NCBI GenBank assembly: GCA_963712815.1
Contig: CAVQJL010000012.1
Coordinates: forward strand, 248,001 to 312,000
Source: RPQJ01 sp963712815
Lineage (GTDB): Bacteria > Pseudomonadota > Gammaproteobacteria > Steroidobacterales > Steroidobacteraceae
DNA length: 64,000 bases
Reading direction: 5' to 3'
Shown here: positions 55,017-62,240 of the stretch, piece by piece
Layout: each line of letters opens with the position of its first letter
Numbering within the stretch: the first letter of the stretch is position 1
Notes under the pieces: model-generated
Database searches by the model: none
What the model was told of the DNA's origin: nothing
What the model saw: the letters and a program-made list of their open reading frames with translations, nothing else
Translations under genes and position numbers: made by a program

Positions 55017-55082
55017 ATCCGCCCTGCGGAAGAATGATGACCTTGAAGTTTGCCGACTGTTTTGAGTCAGCTGCGTGAACCA

Positions 55083-55408
55083 TTGCGGATAGTACTTTCA
55101 AAGCGCCCCCCCTGCCCGATGCGGCTCGTAGAGTGGGCCTGATGTGCGGGCCGCCGTTGCCGCCGCGAGGCTGAATCCCGCCACTCGGGCGGCTTGGGCG
55201 CCCGGCTGATGCCGCGCCGGCAGCGGAATCCCCCACTCGTCCCGGCGTGCCGTCGGGCGAACCGCCCTCGCCTGCCGCCGTCGGGAATGCCGGCATGCAC
55301 CGCCCCTGCCCGGTCGGGTCGCCGGCCCGCCAAGATGCCCCTCGCCGTCGCATTAAGAGCAGGCGGGTCTGCGACGGCGGTGCCCGCGCGCCAAGCGGCC
55401 ACTCGGGC
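55083..55408 (-). repeat. IS91-like end sequence (copy b, the longest)
   Basis: Two blocks link this copy with others. 55091-55204 matches 63791-63909: both contain TACTTTCAAAGCG near one end and the same run of CCGCCACTCGGGCGGC. 55267-55408 matches 57667-57803. On the minus strand the sequence once encoded the transposase tail that ends FESTIRN, but here it is shifted out of frame. The copy therefore combines the segments kept separately in copies c and d. Confidence 0.7.
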
Positions 55409-55535
55409 TCGAGTCCATCGGCAACGTGCCGCCGGCCGAGTATGAGCAGGCGTATTATCGGCTCAACTTATCGGCTCAACGGGTCTCAGCCGATGGCGGC
55501 CCGACTCAACCACCGGAGCCTCCGGTATTTCCCGA
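55409..55535 (+). pseudogene. IS3-family orfB tail, fragment 1
   Basis: The plus strand reads LESIGNVPPAEYEQAYYRLN, the C terminus of an IS3 transposase orfB. The end is altered by a duplication of TCGGCTCAAC. The stretch to CCGGTATTTCC matches 58815-58926 in inverted orientation, so the two tails form a pair of inverted repeats of about 110-125 bp. Confidence 0.75.
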
Positions 55536-55547
55536 GCGATTCAGAAG

Positions 55548-55961
55548 TTGGATGGCGTCAAGAATTTCACGCCGCTGCTTCACGGCGTTGAGTTTGAAAC
55601 GATCCAGCATGCCAATAACAAGACTATCGGCATTGAGATGGTGCAGCACGGAGCCGAAGCCCACTTCGCCTGGCACGGCGATGAACCGATCACCGTGGCG
55701 TTTCCGGACTGGAATTTCCTGGTACTCATGTCGGCTGAAACCGTCCAGAGCTGGCACGAGAAACTCAATCGGGAAGTGATCGCCAACAAGGGACACGACT
55801 ACGTGCGGGATGCTTCCCGGGCATTCCATTTCGGGCCCCAGGGCATGTTCAAACCCGGCTGTGACCCGTCGGTTAGCCGGGGCCAGTGGACACCCGGGCG
55901 CCAGTTTCGGCACTGTAGATTCCGCTGGAATATTACAACCTGTTCAGAGAAATACTTATGA
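55548..55961 (+). CDS. hypothetical protein, probably truncated at its 5' end
   Basis: The frame can start at a TTG at 55548 (DGVKNFTPLLHGVEFETIQ), but protein-like sequence continues upstream to the junction with the IS3 fragment (AIQKLDGVKNF). The N terminus was therefore probably cut off. Further segments are AHFAWHGDEPITVAFPDWNF and VLMSAETVQSWHEKLNREV. The last 20 or so residues read poorly and may be the leader of the next gene. It ends with ATGA overlapping the start of paralogue H, so it may be coupled to it. I do not recognise the family. Confidence 0.45.
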   Translation: MDGVKNFTPLLHGVEFETIQHANNKTIGIEMVQHGAEAHFAWHGDEPITVAFPDWNFLVLMSAETVQSWHEKLNREVIANKGHDYVRDASRAFHFGPQGMFKPGCDPSVSRGQWTPGRQFRHCRFRWNITTCSEKYL

Positions 55962-56674
55962 TCCTGCGCCGCCTGCTACAGCACACCCGTGAAACAAACT
56001 GGTTCCTGGTCATCGTCGATCTGCTGGTGGTCATGCTGGGCCTGTGGGGCGCGTTCCAGCTGGATAGCTGGAAACAGCAGCGCCAGGACGCGGTGTCGGA
56101 GCAGTTCTACCTTGAGCAACTGCACAGCGAGCTGCTGACCGCACTGACAGAGCAGCAACAGCGCCTCGCGGACAACCTGGACACGTTAGATAACGTAACC
56201 GCGGCGGCGCTGCTGTTGCAGCAACCGGCAGGCGGACCCGAGCTGAGCCAGGAGCAGTGCAGGTCTCTCTGGCAGGCGTCTGTGCGGAACGGCGACCCGG
56301 TTGACCTGACTACCGTGCAGGAATTGATCAACGGGGGAAATCTCTCTTTGCTCAAGGATCGCGAACTCAAGACCAGGCTCTACCAGTTCCAGGCCAGGCA
56401 GCAATCCTTCCGCGCCTACTCCGAAAAGCTTCGAGGCAACCAGCAGAGCCTGCCGACCGTTTTCCCGGAGCTGTTAGCCCGCTCCCTGGGCCCGGACCTG
56501 CGTAATGTGGTGGTGTGTGACACCGATGGCATGCGCCAGGATCGGTCCTTTCTTAATCACATGCTTGCCAGCCGGGGGCGTTTCGCCGGCCTGGTGAGCA
56601 GCATCGAATCCGAGGCGGAACTCCTAACGAGTCTCGACACAAGACTGGATTACTTGCTCGGACTCAGCCACTGA
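55958..56674 (+). CDS. DUF6090-like single-pass membrane protein, paralogue H
   Basis: A 238-residue member of the cysteine-pair group. Start MILRRLLQHTRETNW, then a membrane segment and FQLDSWKQQRQDAVSEQFYL. C101 (QEQCRSLWQAS) and C187 (VVVCDTDGMRQDRSFLNH) fit the family. The central motif reads NGGNLSLLKDRELKTRL. It is the most diverged of the five in the signature (WNEAR changed to WKQQR). It ends nine bases before the stop of paralogue I on the other strand, so the two are convergent neighbours. Confidence 0.83.
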   Translation: MILRRLLQHTRETNWFLVIVDLLVVMLGLWGAFQLDSWKQQRQDAVSEQFYLEQLHSELLTALTEQQQRLADNLDTLDNVTAAALLLQQPAGGPELSQEQCRSLWQASVRNGDPVDLTTVQELINGGNLSLLKDRELKTRLYQFQARQQSFRAYSEKLRGNQQSLPTVFPELLARSLGPDLRNVVVCDTDGMRQDRSFLNHMLASRGRFAGLVSSIESEAELLTSLDTRLDYLLGLSH

Positions 56675-56682
56675 ACGGCTTC

Positions 56683-57417
56683 CTAATCGTGATCGAGCCC
56701 CAGGTTGCGATCCAGCAATTCATGCAGGGCATCGACGGTCTCTCGCATCGGCAACAAGCCGGAGACGATGTACGAGTCGTAGGTGTCGGCATTGGAATAA
56801 AACTCGTGCAGGAATTTCCGGTTTTGCCGCATCGCTCCCAGGTCGCAGGTCATCCTGGCAGAAAGATTCTCGACAGGACCGGTCGTATCGAAAAACGGCT
56901 CGATGACGAACATCTCCGGATAGCGGGAGGCGAGCTCGAACCCGCCCAGGTTCACAAATTCTTCGATGGCCTCCCGCCGCTGACTGAATAGCACGAGCAT
57001 GGACCTTAACGCCTCGTCGCTGATGATCTGCAGTCGGCCGGTTGCAAGCAGCGTGTGAAATGACGGGAGCTCGGCAATATTGGCCGTCTTGATATGGCTG
57101 GCATAGATCGTTCGACACTCGGAGTTGGTCAGACGATCGCGATCGTTGGGCTGGTACAACGCGTCAAGCAGGTTACGCAGATCATGCCAGGCTGCGATCC
57201 TGCGATTCTGGATGAAAGCTCGCACGCTGGTCGCATCCATGAGTTCATCATGCAGGCGGTTGAGGAATATCTGCTCGTCCTTCCGGTCGAGGCGATTCTG
57301 ATTCCAGTCGTCGACCTGCAGGCCGATAAAGATACCGACCACCACGACCGCGACTTCGACGATGGCTGTAAACCAGCTCTGCTCGCGAACCGCCTGGGCC
57401 AATCTGCGCAGTACCAT
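56683..57417 (-). CDS. DUF6090-like single-pass membrane protein, paralogue I
   Basis: A 244-residue member of the cysteine-pair group. It starts MVLRRLAQAVREQSW at an ATG at 57417; the frame is open to 57459. Signature GLQVDDWNQNRLDRKDEQIF. C101 (NSECRTIYASH) and C191 (RMTCDLGAMRQNRKFLHE) are conserved. The central motif is LATGRLQIISDEALRSM, and YDSYIVSGLLPMRETV follows near the end. It is closer by eye to G than to its convergent neighbour H, which argues against a recent tandem duplication of H and I. Confidence 0.85.
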   Translation of the reverse strand: MVLRRLAQAVREQSWFTAIVEVAVVVVGIFIGLQVDDWNQNRLDRKDEQIFLNRLHDELMDATSVRAFIQNRRIAAWHDLRNLLDALYQPNDRDRLTNSECRTIYASHIKTANIAELPSFHTLLATGRLQIISDEALRSMLVLFSQRREAIEEFVNLGGFELASRYPEMFVIEPFFDTTGPVENLSARMTCDLGAMRQNRKFLHEFYSNADTYDSYIVSGLLPMRETVDALHELLDRNLGLDHD

Positions 57418-57639
57418 TCGTGGCCCGCTCGGACACGGCCAATCGATCACTGGCCGCACCTTAACTGATACTCAGCTGCGCCACATCCCGGCCGGCCCAC
57501 CGACTGGCGTGATCGCCGGGCGCGGCGCGGCCTGACCAGCGCGTGCCGGCAGCACCGACAAGGATTGCGAGCGAAGGTGTAACGGTTATTCCGCGCCTCG
57601 CGGTCGCGCCACCGATCAGTCCGGATAGCGATCCGTACT

Positions 57640-57870
57640 GCTGGCGGATAGAACTTTCAAAGCGCCTCGCCTGCCGCCGTCGGGAATCCCGGCATGCACC
57701 GCCCCGGCCCGGTCGGGTCACCGGCCCGCCAGGATGCCCCTCACCGTCGGATTCAGAGCAGGCGGGCCTGCGACGGCGGTGCCCGCGCGCCAAGCGGCCA
57801 CTCGGCCGAGTACTGCCCCGGCGCCACGCGCTCGAGGTGCGCGAGGATCTTCGCGTTGGGATCCTCAAGT
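57640..57870 (-). repeat. IS91-like end sequence and transposase tail (copy c)
   Basis: The minus strand reads KILAHLERVAPGQYSAEWPL and GARAPPS, the C-terminal tail of the IS91-type transposase, then the end sequence with GGCGGATAGAACTTTCAAAGCGCC at 57643-57666. The middle block of copy d (around 63810-63905) is deleted. The upstream side joins a PEP-CTERM fragment at about 57871. Confidence 0.7.
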
Positions 57871-57871
57871 C

Positions 57872-57967
57872 TCCCCCGAGGTGCCAGCCCCCGAGCCCGG
57901 CACGCTATCGCTGCTCGGCCTCGGCCTTGCAGGACTGGGCTTCTTGCGCCGTCGCGCAACCGTATAA
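57872..57967 (+). pseudogene. orphan PEP-CTERM tail
   Basis: The plus strand reads PEVPAPEPGTLSLLGLGLAG and ends FLRRRATV with a stop at 57967. This is a complete PEP-CTERM sorting signal: PEP motif, hydrophobic helix and basic tail. The rest of the carrier protein is gone; the sequence directly upstream is the IS91 tail. It shows that the genome carries PEP-CTERM proteins beyond the one at 60903. Confidence 0.8.
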
Positions 57968-58094
57968 AAATCATCGAAACTCAATTCACCTGGACCACGG
58001 TCTCGCGCCGCGGCTTCTTTCTTGCCCGCTCCCGCGACAAACGCGCCCGGCACGCGCCATTGCGCGCGTGATAGGGAGCAAAGTCATCGTGCGC

Positions 58095-58130
58095 TCGATT
58101 TTCACTGCGCGAGTCTTCACTGAAAATCGA
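58095..58130. promoter_or_regulatory. 10-bp inverted repeat upstream of the NTF2-like gene
   Basis: TCGATTTTCA (58095-58104) and TGAAAATCGA (58121-58130) are perfect inverted copies separated by 16 bases. The sequence is AT-rich in a GC-rich setting. It lies about 127 bp before the GTG at 58257. It could be an operator for a dimeric regulator or a hairpin in a 5' leader. Confidence 0.45.
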
Positions 58131-58256
58131 ACACGCTATGGCGCACTCGCGTATAAACCGGCAGGACGGATCAGGGGCCGTCAATCCGGGCCTGCCCGGC
58201 GCGCCTCCTGGTTCGCGACGTTCGACCGAACCAAAACCACACGGGGACTCCATCAA

Positions 58257-58736
58257 GTGAACCGATACATAGTTGCTCTCGGCTGTCTCGCTACCGTCGG
58301 GCTCTTTACGCAGGTCGCCATCGCGGGCGACGATCCAAAAGTCACCGCCGAAGTCATGGCACTCGCCCGCGCGCAGTGGGACGCGGGTATCCAAGCCAAA
58401 AGTGTCGCTGAGCAGAGCGCATGGACCGCGGACGATTACACCGAGTTCAATGCAGATTTCCCCGTGCGGATCGACGGCAAGGCTCTTAGCGACCGGCTCT
58501 ACGAGGCTCAGATGCGTGGCGGCAGCAAGTCGCTCGCCAGCGACATGCTGAACGCCAAGGTGCAGACCTATGGCGACGTCGCAATCCTCACCTACAACTT
58601 CGTTGGCGTGAGCCAGGACAAGGACGGCAAGACCTCGCCCTCGCTGGCCAAGTCCACGCGCGTATACGCGAAGCTGAGCGGCCAGTGGAAGCTCGTGCAC
58701 GCTAACTTCGCGCCGGTGACGTCGCCGCAGGACTGA
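58257..58736 (+). CDS. NTF2-like exported protein
   Basis: A 159-residue protein starting at a GTG with GGGG eleven bases upstream. The signal peptide is NRYIVALGCLATVGLFTQVA, cleaved near AIAGDD. The mature domain follows the NTF2-like/DUF4440 pattern: LARAQWDAGIQAKS, AWTADDYTEFNADFPVRI, KVQTYGDVAILTYNFVGV and KLSGQWKLVHANFAP. It lies between two mobile-element remnants and has no operon partner. Confidence 0.85.
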   Translation: MNRYIVALGCLATVGLFTQVAIAGDDPKVTAEVMALARAQWDAGIQAKSVAEQSAWTADDYTEFNADFPVRIDGKALSDRLYEAQMRGGSKSLASDMLNAKVQTYGDVAILTYNFVGVSQDKDGKTSPSLAKSTRVYAKLSGQWKLVHANFAPVTSPQD

Positions 58737-58814
58737 ACCCGATCGGGTAGGGGGCGGCGAATACTGTAAAAGCGCCTCCCCCTCCCCGATTCGGTTCGCA
58801 GAGTGTGAACCGCT

Positions 58815-58946
58815 CCGGAAATACCGGAGGCTCCGGTGGTTGAGTCAGGCCGCCATCGGCTGAGACTCGTTGAGCCGATAATACGCCCGCTCATACTCGG
58901 CCGGCGGCACGTTGCCGATGGACTCGAGCAGGCGACGGTGGTCGAA
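58815..58946 (-). pseudogene. IS3-family orfB tail, fragment 2, cut by the second IS3 element
   Basis: The minus strand reads HRRLLESIGNVPPAEYERAY and YRLNESQPMAA with a natural stop at 58845-58847, then the IS end (CCGGAGCCTCCGGTATTTCC in inverse). The 5' part of this orfB is missing because the complete IS3 element begins at 58947. The fragment is the inverted counterpart of 55409-55535. Confidence 0.85.
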
Positions 58947-59008
58947 GGGTTCTACCCCGATTCCGCGGACACTTTCGCTAAGGCTCATACTGAGCCAAAG
59001 GAGTGTCC

Positions 59009-59308
59009 ATGTCGAAGCGCAAGCATTACAGCCCTGAGTACAAGCGGGAGCTCGTCGAGCTGGTCCGGCGATCACAGTCGAGCTGCCGGCAGATCGCCCT
59101 GGAGGTCGGGGTCAACCCGAACATGCTGACCCGCTGGGTCCGCGAGGCAAACGCCGAGGGCGGCAAGGCCTTCCCCGGCGGCGGCATACCCCGCGACGAG
59201 GAGATGGTCCGCCTCAAGCGCGAGCTGTCGAAGGTCACCCGGGAACGCGATTTTTTAAAAGACGCGGCAGCGTACTTCGCGAAGCAGTCACCGAGCGGTA
59301 CGCGGTGA
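59009..59308 (+). CDS. IS3 transposase OrfA
   Basis: A 99-residue protein with the helix-turn-helix of IS3 OrfA (SPEYKRELVELVRRSQSS, then QIALEVGVNPNMLTRWVREA) and a leucine-zipper-like C-terminal part (RLKRELSKVTRERDFLK). The ATG at 59009 follows AAAGGAG by five bases. Its stop overlaps the GTG of orfB (GTGA at 59305-59308). Confidence 0.92.
   Translation: MSKRKHYSPEYKRELVELVRRSQSSCRQIALEVGVNPNMLTRWVREANAEGGKAFPGGGIPRDEEMVRLKRELSKVTRERDFLKDAAAYFAKQSPSGTR
59254..59260 (+). other. -1 programmed frameshift heptamer (T TTA AAA)
   Basis: In the orfA frame the codons are GAT TTT TTA AAA GAC. The heptamer T_TTA_AAA allows tandem slippage to TTT AAA in the -1 frame, after which the frame continues KRRGSVLREAVTERYAVIAH directly into orfB. 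This would make the OrfAB fusion transposase usual in IS3 elements. Confidence 0.7.
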
Positions 59309-60165
59309 TTGCACACTGCCGCAGCGAGTATCCCGTGGGGATGATGTGCCGCTGCCTGGAAGTCTCGACGAGCGGGTTCTATGCCTGGGTGTGTCGCACG
59401 CCGGGGCCACGGGCGCGCGCCAATGCGCGCCTGCTGGAGCGCATCCGGGAGATCCATGAAGACAGCCTGGGTGTCATCGGCGCGCCACGCATGCACGAGG
59501 ACCTCACCGACGAGGGCGAGCGCGTCAGCCTCAACCGGGTGGCCCGCTTGATGGCGGGCGCCGGCCTGCAAGGCTGGCCGCGGCTGCGCAAGCGCCGCTT
59601 CGGCGGCAAGCCAGGCGTTCGGCCGGTCGGGGTCACCAACCTACTCGAGCGCGACTTCAGCGCCAACGAACCGGAGACCAAGTGGGTCACCGACATCACC
59701 GAGATCCCGACGCTCGAAGGCAAGCTGTATCTGTGCATCGTGCTCGATCTGTTCAGCAAGCTGGTGATGGGCTGGTCGATGCATCACCGCCAGGATCGTC
59801 ACATGGTCGTGCGCGCGGTGCAGATGGCGGTGTGGCAGAGATCCGGCAGCTCGGAGACCATCCTGCACTCCGATCGCGGCGGCCAGTTCATCAGCGGCAC
59901 CTACCAGAAGTTCCTCGGCGGCAACGCGCTGGTATGCAGCATGAGTGCGGTTGGCCATTGCGCCGACAATGCAGCCTGTGAGGGCTTCTTCGGACTGCTC
60001 AAGCGGGAGCGCGTGAACCACCGCCAATATCGGTCTCGCGACGAGGCACGGGCGGACCTGTTCGACTACCTCGAGCGGTTCCACAACCCGCGCATGCGTC
60101 GTAGAGTGGCGCGGCAAGATCGAAGGTTTTCAGCCTTAACTCAACCGTCCGTGGAAATGGGGTAG
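59305..60165 (+). CDS. IS3 transposase OrfB (DDE integrase domain)
   Basis: A 286-residue integrase-type catalytic protein. The DDE triad is intact: D130 (KWVTDITEIPT), D190 (ILHSDRGGQF) and E226 (NAACEGFFGLLKRE), with 35 residues between the second D and E. An N-terminal HTH_21-like region (VIGAPRMHEDLTDEG) is present. The C terminus ends RRRVARQDRRFSALTQPSVE rather than the usual HSALGYLSP-type tail, so it may be slightly altered. Production as OrfAB by frameshift is likely. Confidence 0.92.
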   Translation: MIAHCRSEYPVGMMCRCLEVSTSGFYAWVCRTPGPRARANARLLERIREIHEDSLGVIGAPRMHEDLTDEGERVSLNRVARLMAGAGLQGWPRLRKRRFGGKPGVRPVGVTNLLERDFSANEPETKWVTDITEIPTLEGKLYLCIVLDLFSKLVMGWSMHHRQDRHMVVRAVQMAVWQRSGSSETILHSDRGGQFISGTYQKFLGGNALVCSMSAVGHCADNAACEGFFGLLKRERVNHRQYRSRDEARADLFDYLERFHNPRMRRRVARQDRRFSALTQPSVEMG

Positions 60166-60170
60166 AACCC

Positions 60171-60300
60171 AGCTGTAACTCGCGCCTTCGAGAGTCAGGC
60201 GAAATGTCACCAGCCATGGAAGGATCGTGCGGAAGGCGATCCAGAGCCAAAGCACCGCAAACAGTCGTTCATCCCAGCGGCCTCTTGTGCGAGCGCTCAT
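60171..60300 (-). pseudogene. N-terminal part of a membrane protein interrupted by the IS3 element
   Basis: An ATG at 60300 with AGAGG eight bases upstream starts MSARTRGRWDERLFAVLWLW and continues AFRTILPWLVTFRLTLEG, a clear first membrane segment. At 60170 the IS3 end takes over. The continuation is not seen on the left side of the element. The family is not recognised. Confidence 0.6.
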
Positions 60301-60484
60301 CTCTCTTGCCTCTCGTTAGGGATTGCGGATAGTAGGCTCGAACAACCTTCCAGACCAGATCGATTCGAGGAGCCGAGGCCGGGGCGAGCCTCTCAGGCGG
60401 CCGCGCTGCTGGCCGATGAGGTGCGACGCCCCCGCTTTTGAGCAGCGGAGCGGTTTGGAGTCTGCCCCCGGCGGGAGGTTAGCC

Positions 60485-60622
60485 GTGAAGAAGCGATTCA
60501 TGGCACCCGGGAGCTATTTCATCTCAACGGGAGAGTCAGGGTATCCCATCTCGTGTGACGAAGGCGAGAGCTGCATCTTTTATGTTCGTGCTTTGGGGCA
60601 GTACTCCGTAACTGCGGGATAA
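60485..60622 (+). pseudogene. C-terminal fragment of a cupin-like protein
   Basis: The plus strand reads KKRFMAPGSYFISTGESGYP and ISCDEGESCIFYVRALGQ before a TAA at 60622. It matches the end of small cupin-type proteins in which GSYFIQPAGxxH is followed by CDEGESCLFYV. The start is lost; the upstream sequence carries an IS91-like end motif (GATTGCGGATAGTA near 60326). Confidence 0.6.
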
Positions 60623-60753
60623 CAACCAGGTGCACCGGAAAAACGGCTGTGTTGATCATGGGCACTATCAAGGTCTTCGTGGCCGTTTGCAGGTGACCTG
60701 AACCGTTATGCGCCGCAAGTCAAAGACCCCAACCACTCCGGGGGTAAGCCACT

Positions 60754-60895
60754 TTGACCCTCGCTCGTATGTTTTTGCTCTTTTCGACGGTTGTGATCTA
60801 TGTCATGACGGTGGTCGCGCTGATCCACCACGGATCGAATCGGCCAGCGGTGGCCGTCCACGACTTGCTAGCCCTGAATTGGCGTTTTGCGCAGC
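60754..60895 (+). pseudogene. truncated small membrane protein
   Basis: A TTG at 60754 with GGGGG nearby begins TLARMFLLFSTVVIYVMTVV, a membrane segment, and continues HHGSNRPAVAVHDLLALNWR. At about 60895 it runs into the 3' end of the convergent PEP-CTERM gene, so the original C terminus is lost. Weak evidence. Confidence 0.35.
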
Positions 60896-60902
60896 GGCCG
60901 CG

Positions 60903-61634
60903 TCAGACTGGAGTTCCCTGCGCGATTCTGCTGCCCTTCCTGCGCACACCGAGCAGCGCGGCGGCGGCCACCAGCAGCAGGGCGGGCGCGGCGGGCTCGG
61001 GCACGGGCACGGTGTCGGTGACGGGACGCAGCGAGGTCACGATCGCCGTAGCGCTGCTGTGCAGCGTCGGCCCGTTGTAGATCGCCCAGAACACCAGCCA
61101 GTTGTCGATGCGGCGCATGTCGTCCACCAGCGCATCCGACACCAGCGATGTGGACGGCGACTGGCCCGTGAGGCTCAGCTGGAAGGTCGCGCCCGGCGGC
61201 GCGAACGGCGGCCAGCCGTTTAGGCCGAACAGGCCGAATGAGTCGGCGGGCGTGCTGCTGCCGGGCGGCAGGTAGTCGTTGCGCACCACCGCGAAGTTCG
61301 ACGCGCCCGGCAGCTCGGGCACCAAAAAGAACTCGAGGCCGTTCACCCGGACCACGAACTCGCGGATGACGCCGTTGTAGTCGCCACGGACAGGGCTCGG
61401 GTTCGAATCGAAGGCGATGGTCTCGTAGCGGATTCGGGCCGTGACCGCGGCGCCGAGCGCGATCTCGGGCGGCAAGTCGAGCGCCGGGTTCGCAGGTGCC
61501 GGGCTGCGGGAATTGACGGTCGCCGCGAGGTCGAAACCGACGACCGTAGCGCCGGCGGAGAGCGGCGCGGAAAGCACGAGGGCGGCGAGGGCGCCACGGA
61601 CGAAGCCGGGCGCACGGCAACGGAAGAGGTGCAT
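60903..61634 (-). CDS. PEP-CTERM exported protein
   Basis: A 243-residue protein with a signal peptide (RGALAALVLSAPLSAGATVV) and a C-terminal sorting signal: VPEPAAPALLLVAAAALLGV followed by RRKGSR. It would be processed by an exosortase and is probably linked to extracellular polysaccharide. The middle part is a beta-rich domain (FDLAATVNSRSPAPANPALD, VVRVNGLEFFLVPELPG). The ATG at 61634 has GGAAT upstream; the frame is open to 61865. No exosortase gene is in the window. Confidence 0.88.
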   Translation of the reverse strand: MHLFRCRAPGFVRGALAALVLSAPLSAGATVVGFDLAATVNSRSPAPANPALDLPPEIALGAAVTARIRYETIAFDSNPSPVRGDYNGVIREFVVRVNGLEFFLVPELPGASNFAVVRNDYLPPGSSTPADSFGLFGLNGWPPFAPPGATFQLSLTGQSPSTSLVSDALVDDMRRIDNWLVFWAIYNGPTLHSSATAIVTSLRPVTDTVPVPEPAAPALLLVAAAALLGVRRKGSRIAQGTPV

Positions 61635-61889
61635 TCGAGGGATTCCTTTGTTCTTGGCTATTGGTGTCGGGAGCCTCGCACCGCAGCCCGCTACCGGGCC
61701 CGCGGAACGCGGCGCGCGATGGTCGCCTGCAGCACCCCTCGGAAGCAAGTCCGCGCGCACGCACGACCACTCCCGCTGCGCGTCAGTGCCAGATGACATC
61801 CCGCATACACGTGTACGACAGCGTGCTCGCCCGCGACGTCTCGGGCGCGATGTCGAGCTTCGCACCTGCCAACCGAGTCCGGAAAAAGA

Positions 61890-61911
61890 AAGCCCCGATT
61901 TCGCGGGGCTT
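61890..61911 (-). terminator. intrinsic terminator, minus strand
   Basis: A perfect 8-bp stem (AAGCCCCG at 61890-61897 with CGGGGCTT at 61904-61911) with a six-base loop. On the minus strand it is followed by TCTTTTTCC. It would stop transcription coming from the radical SAM gene before the PEP-CTERM gene. Confidence 0.8.
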
Positions 61912-61949
61912 CCTCGTGTTACGTCAACCGTAACAAGGAAACCTTTACA

Positions 61950-62240
61950 TGCCTATCCGGCGCCACGCGCTCCAGGTGCGCGAGGATCTTCGCAATGACC
62001 TCGGGCTCTTCGATGCTCGCGATGTGCGTCGTGCCGTCGCGGTACGGAGTCTTCAGCGCGTAGCGTAGCTAGCCGGATGAGATCATGACCATGCGTTCGG
62101 TCGCCACCGGCGGGCGGCTCACGTAGCGGCACAGTCGCTCGAGCTTCTGCCGCGGGCCGAGCCGGGCCGTTCCAGCACATGACCGAGATTATCCTTCCTG
62201 TACTCCGATCTGCCCGAACCTGCGAGTCGCCTTGGACAAT
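61950..62240 (-). pseudogene. IS91-type transposase, C-terminal part with deletion and stop (copy e)
   Basis: The minus strand reads LERLCRYVSRPPVATERMVM, a typical IS91 segment, then an in-frame TAG, then LRYALKTPYRDGTTH joined directly to IASIEEPEVIAKILAHLERV. In intact IS91 transposases about 60-80 residues separate these last two segments. The fragment abuts the stop of the radical SAM gene. Confidence 0.8.

Larger units (their letters stand above)
58947..60170 (+). mobile_element. complete IS3-family insertion sequence
   Basis: The element is 1224 bp. Terminal inverted repeats are GGGTTCTACCCCGATTCCGC at 58947 and, in inverse, GGGTTCTACCCCATTTCCAC ending at 60170; they match at most of their first 24 positions. 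It carries orfA and orfB with a -1 slip site. The left end cuts an older IS3 orfB tail; the right end cuts a small membrane-protein gene starting at 60300. No clear target duplication was seen, so rearrangement may have occurred at one end. Confidence 0.85.
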
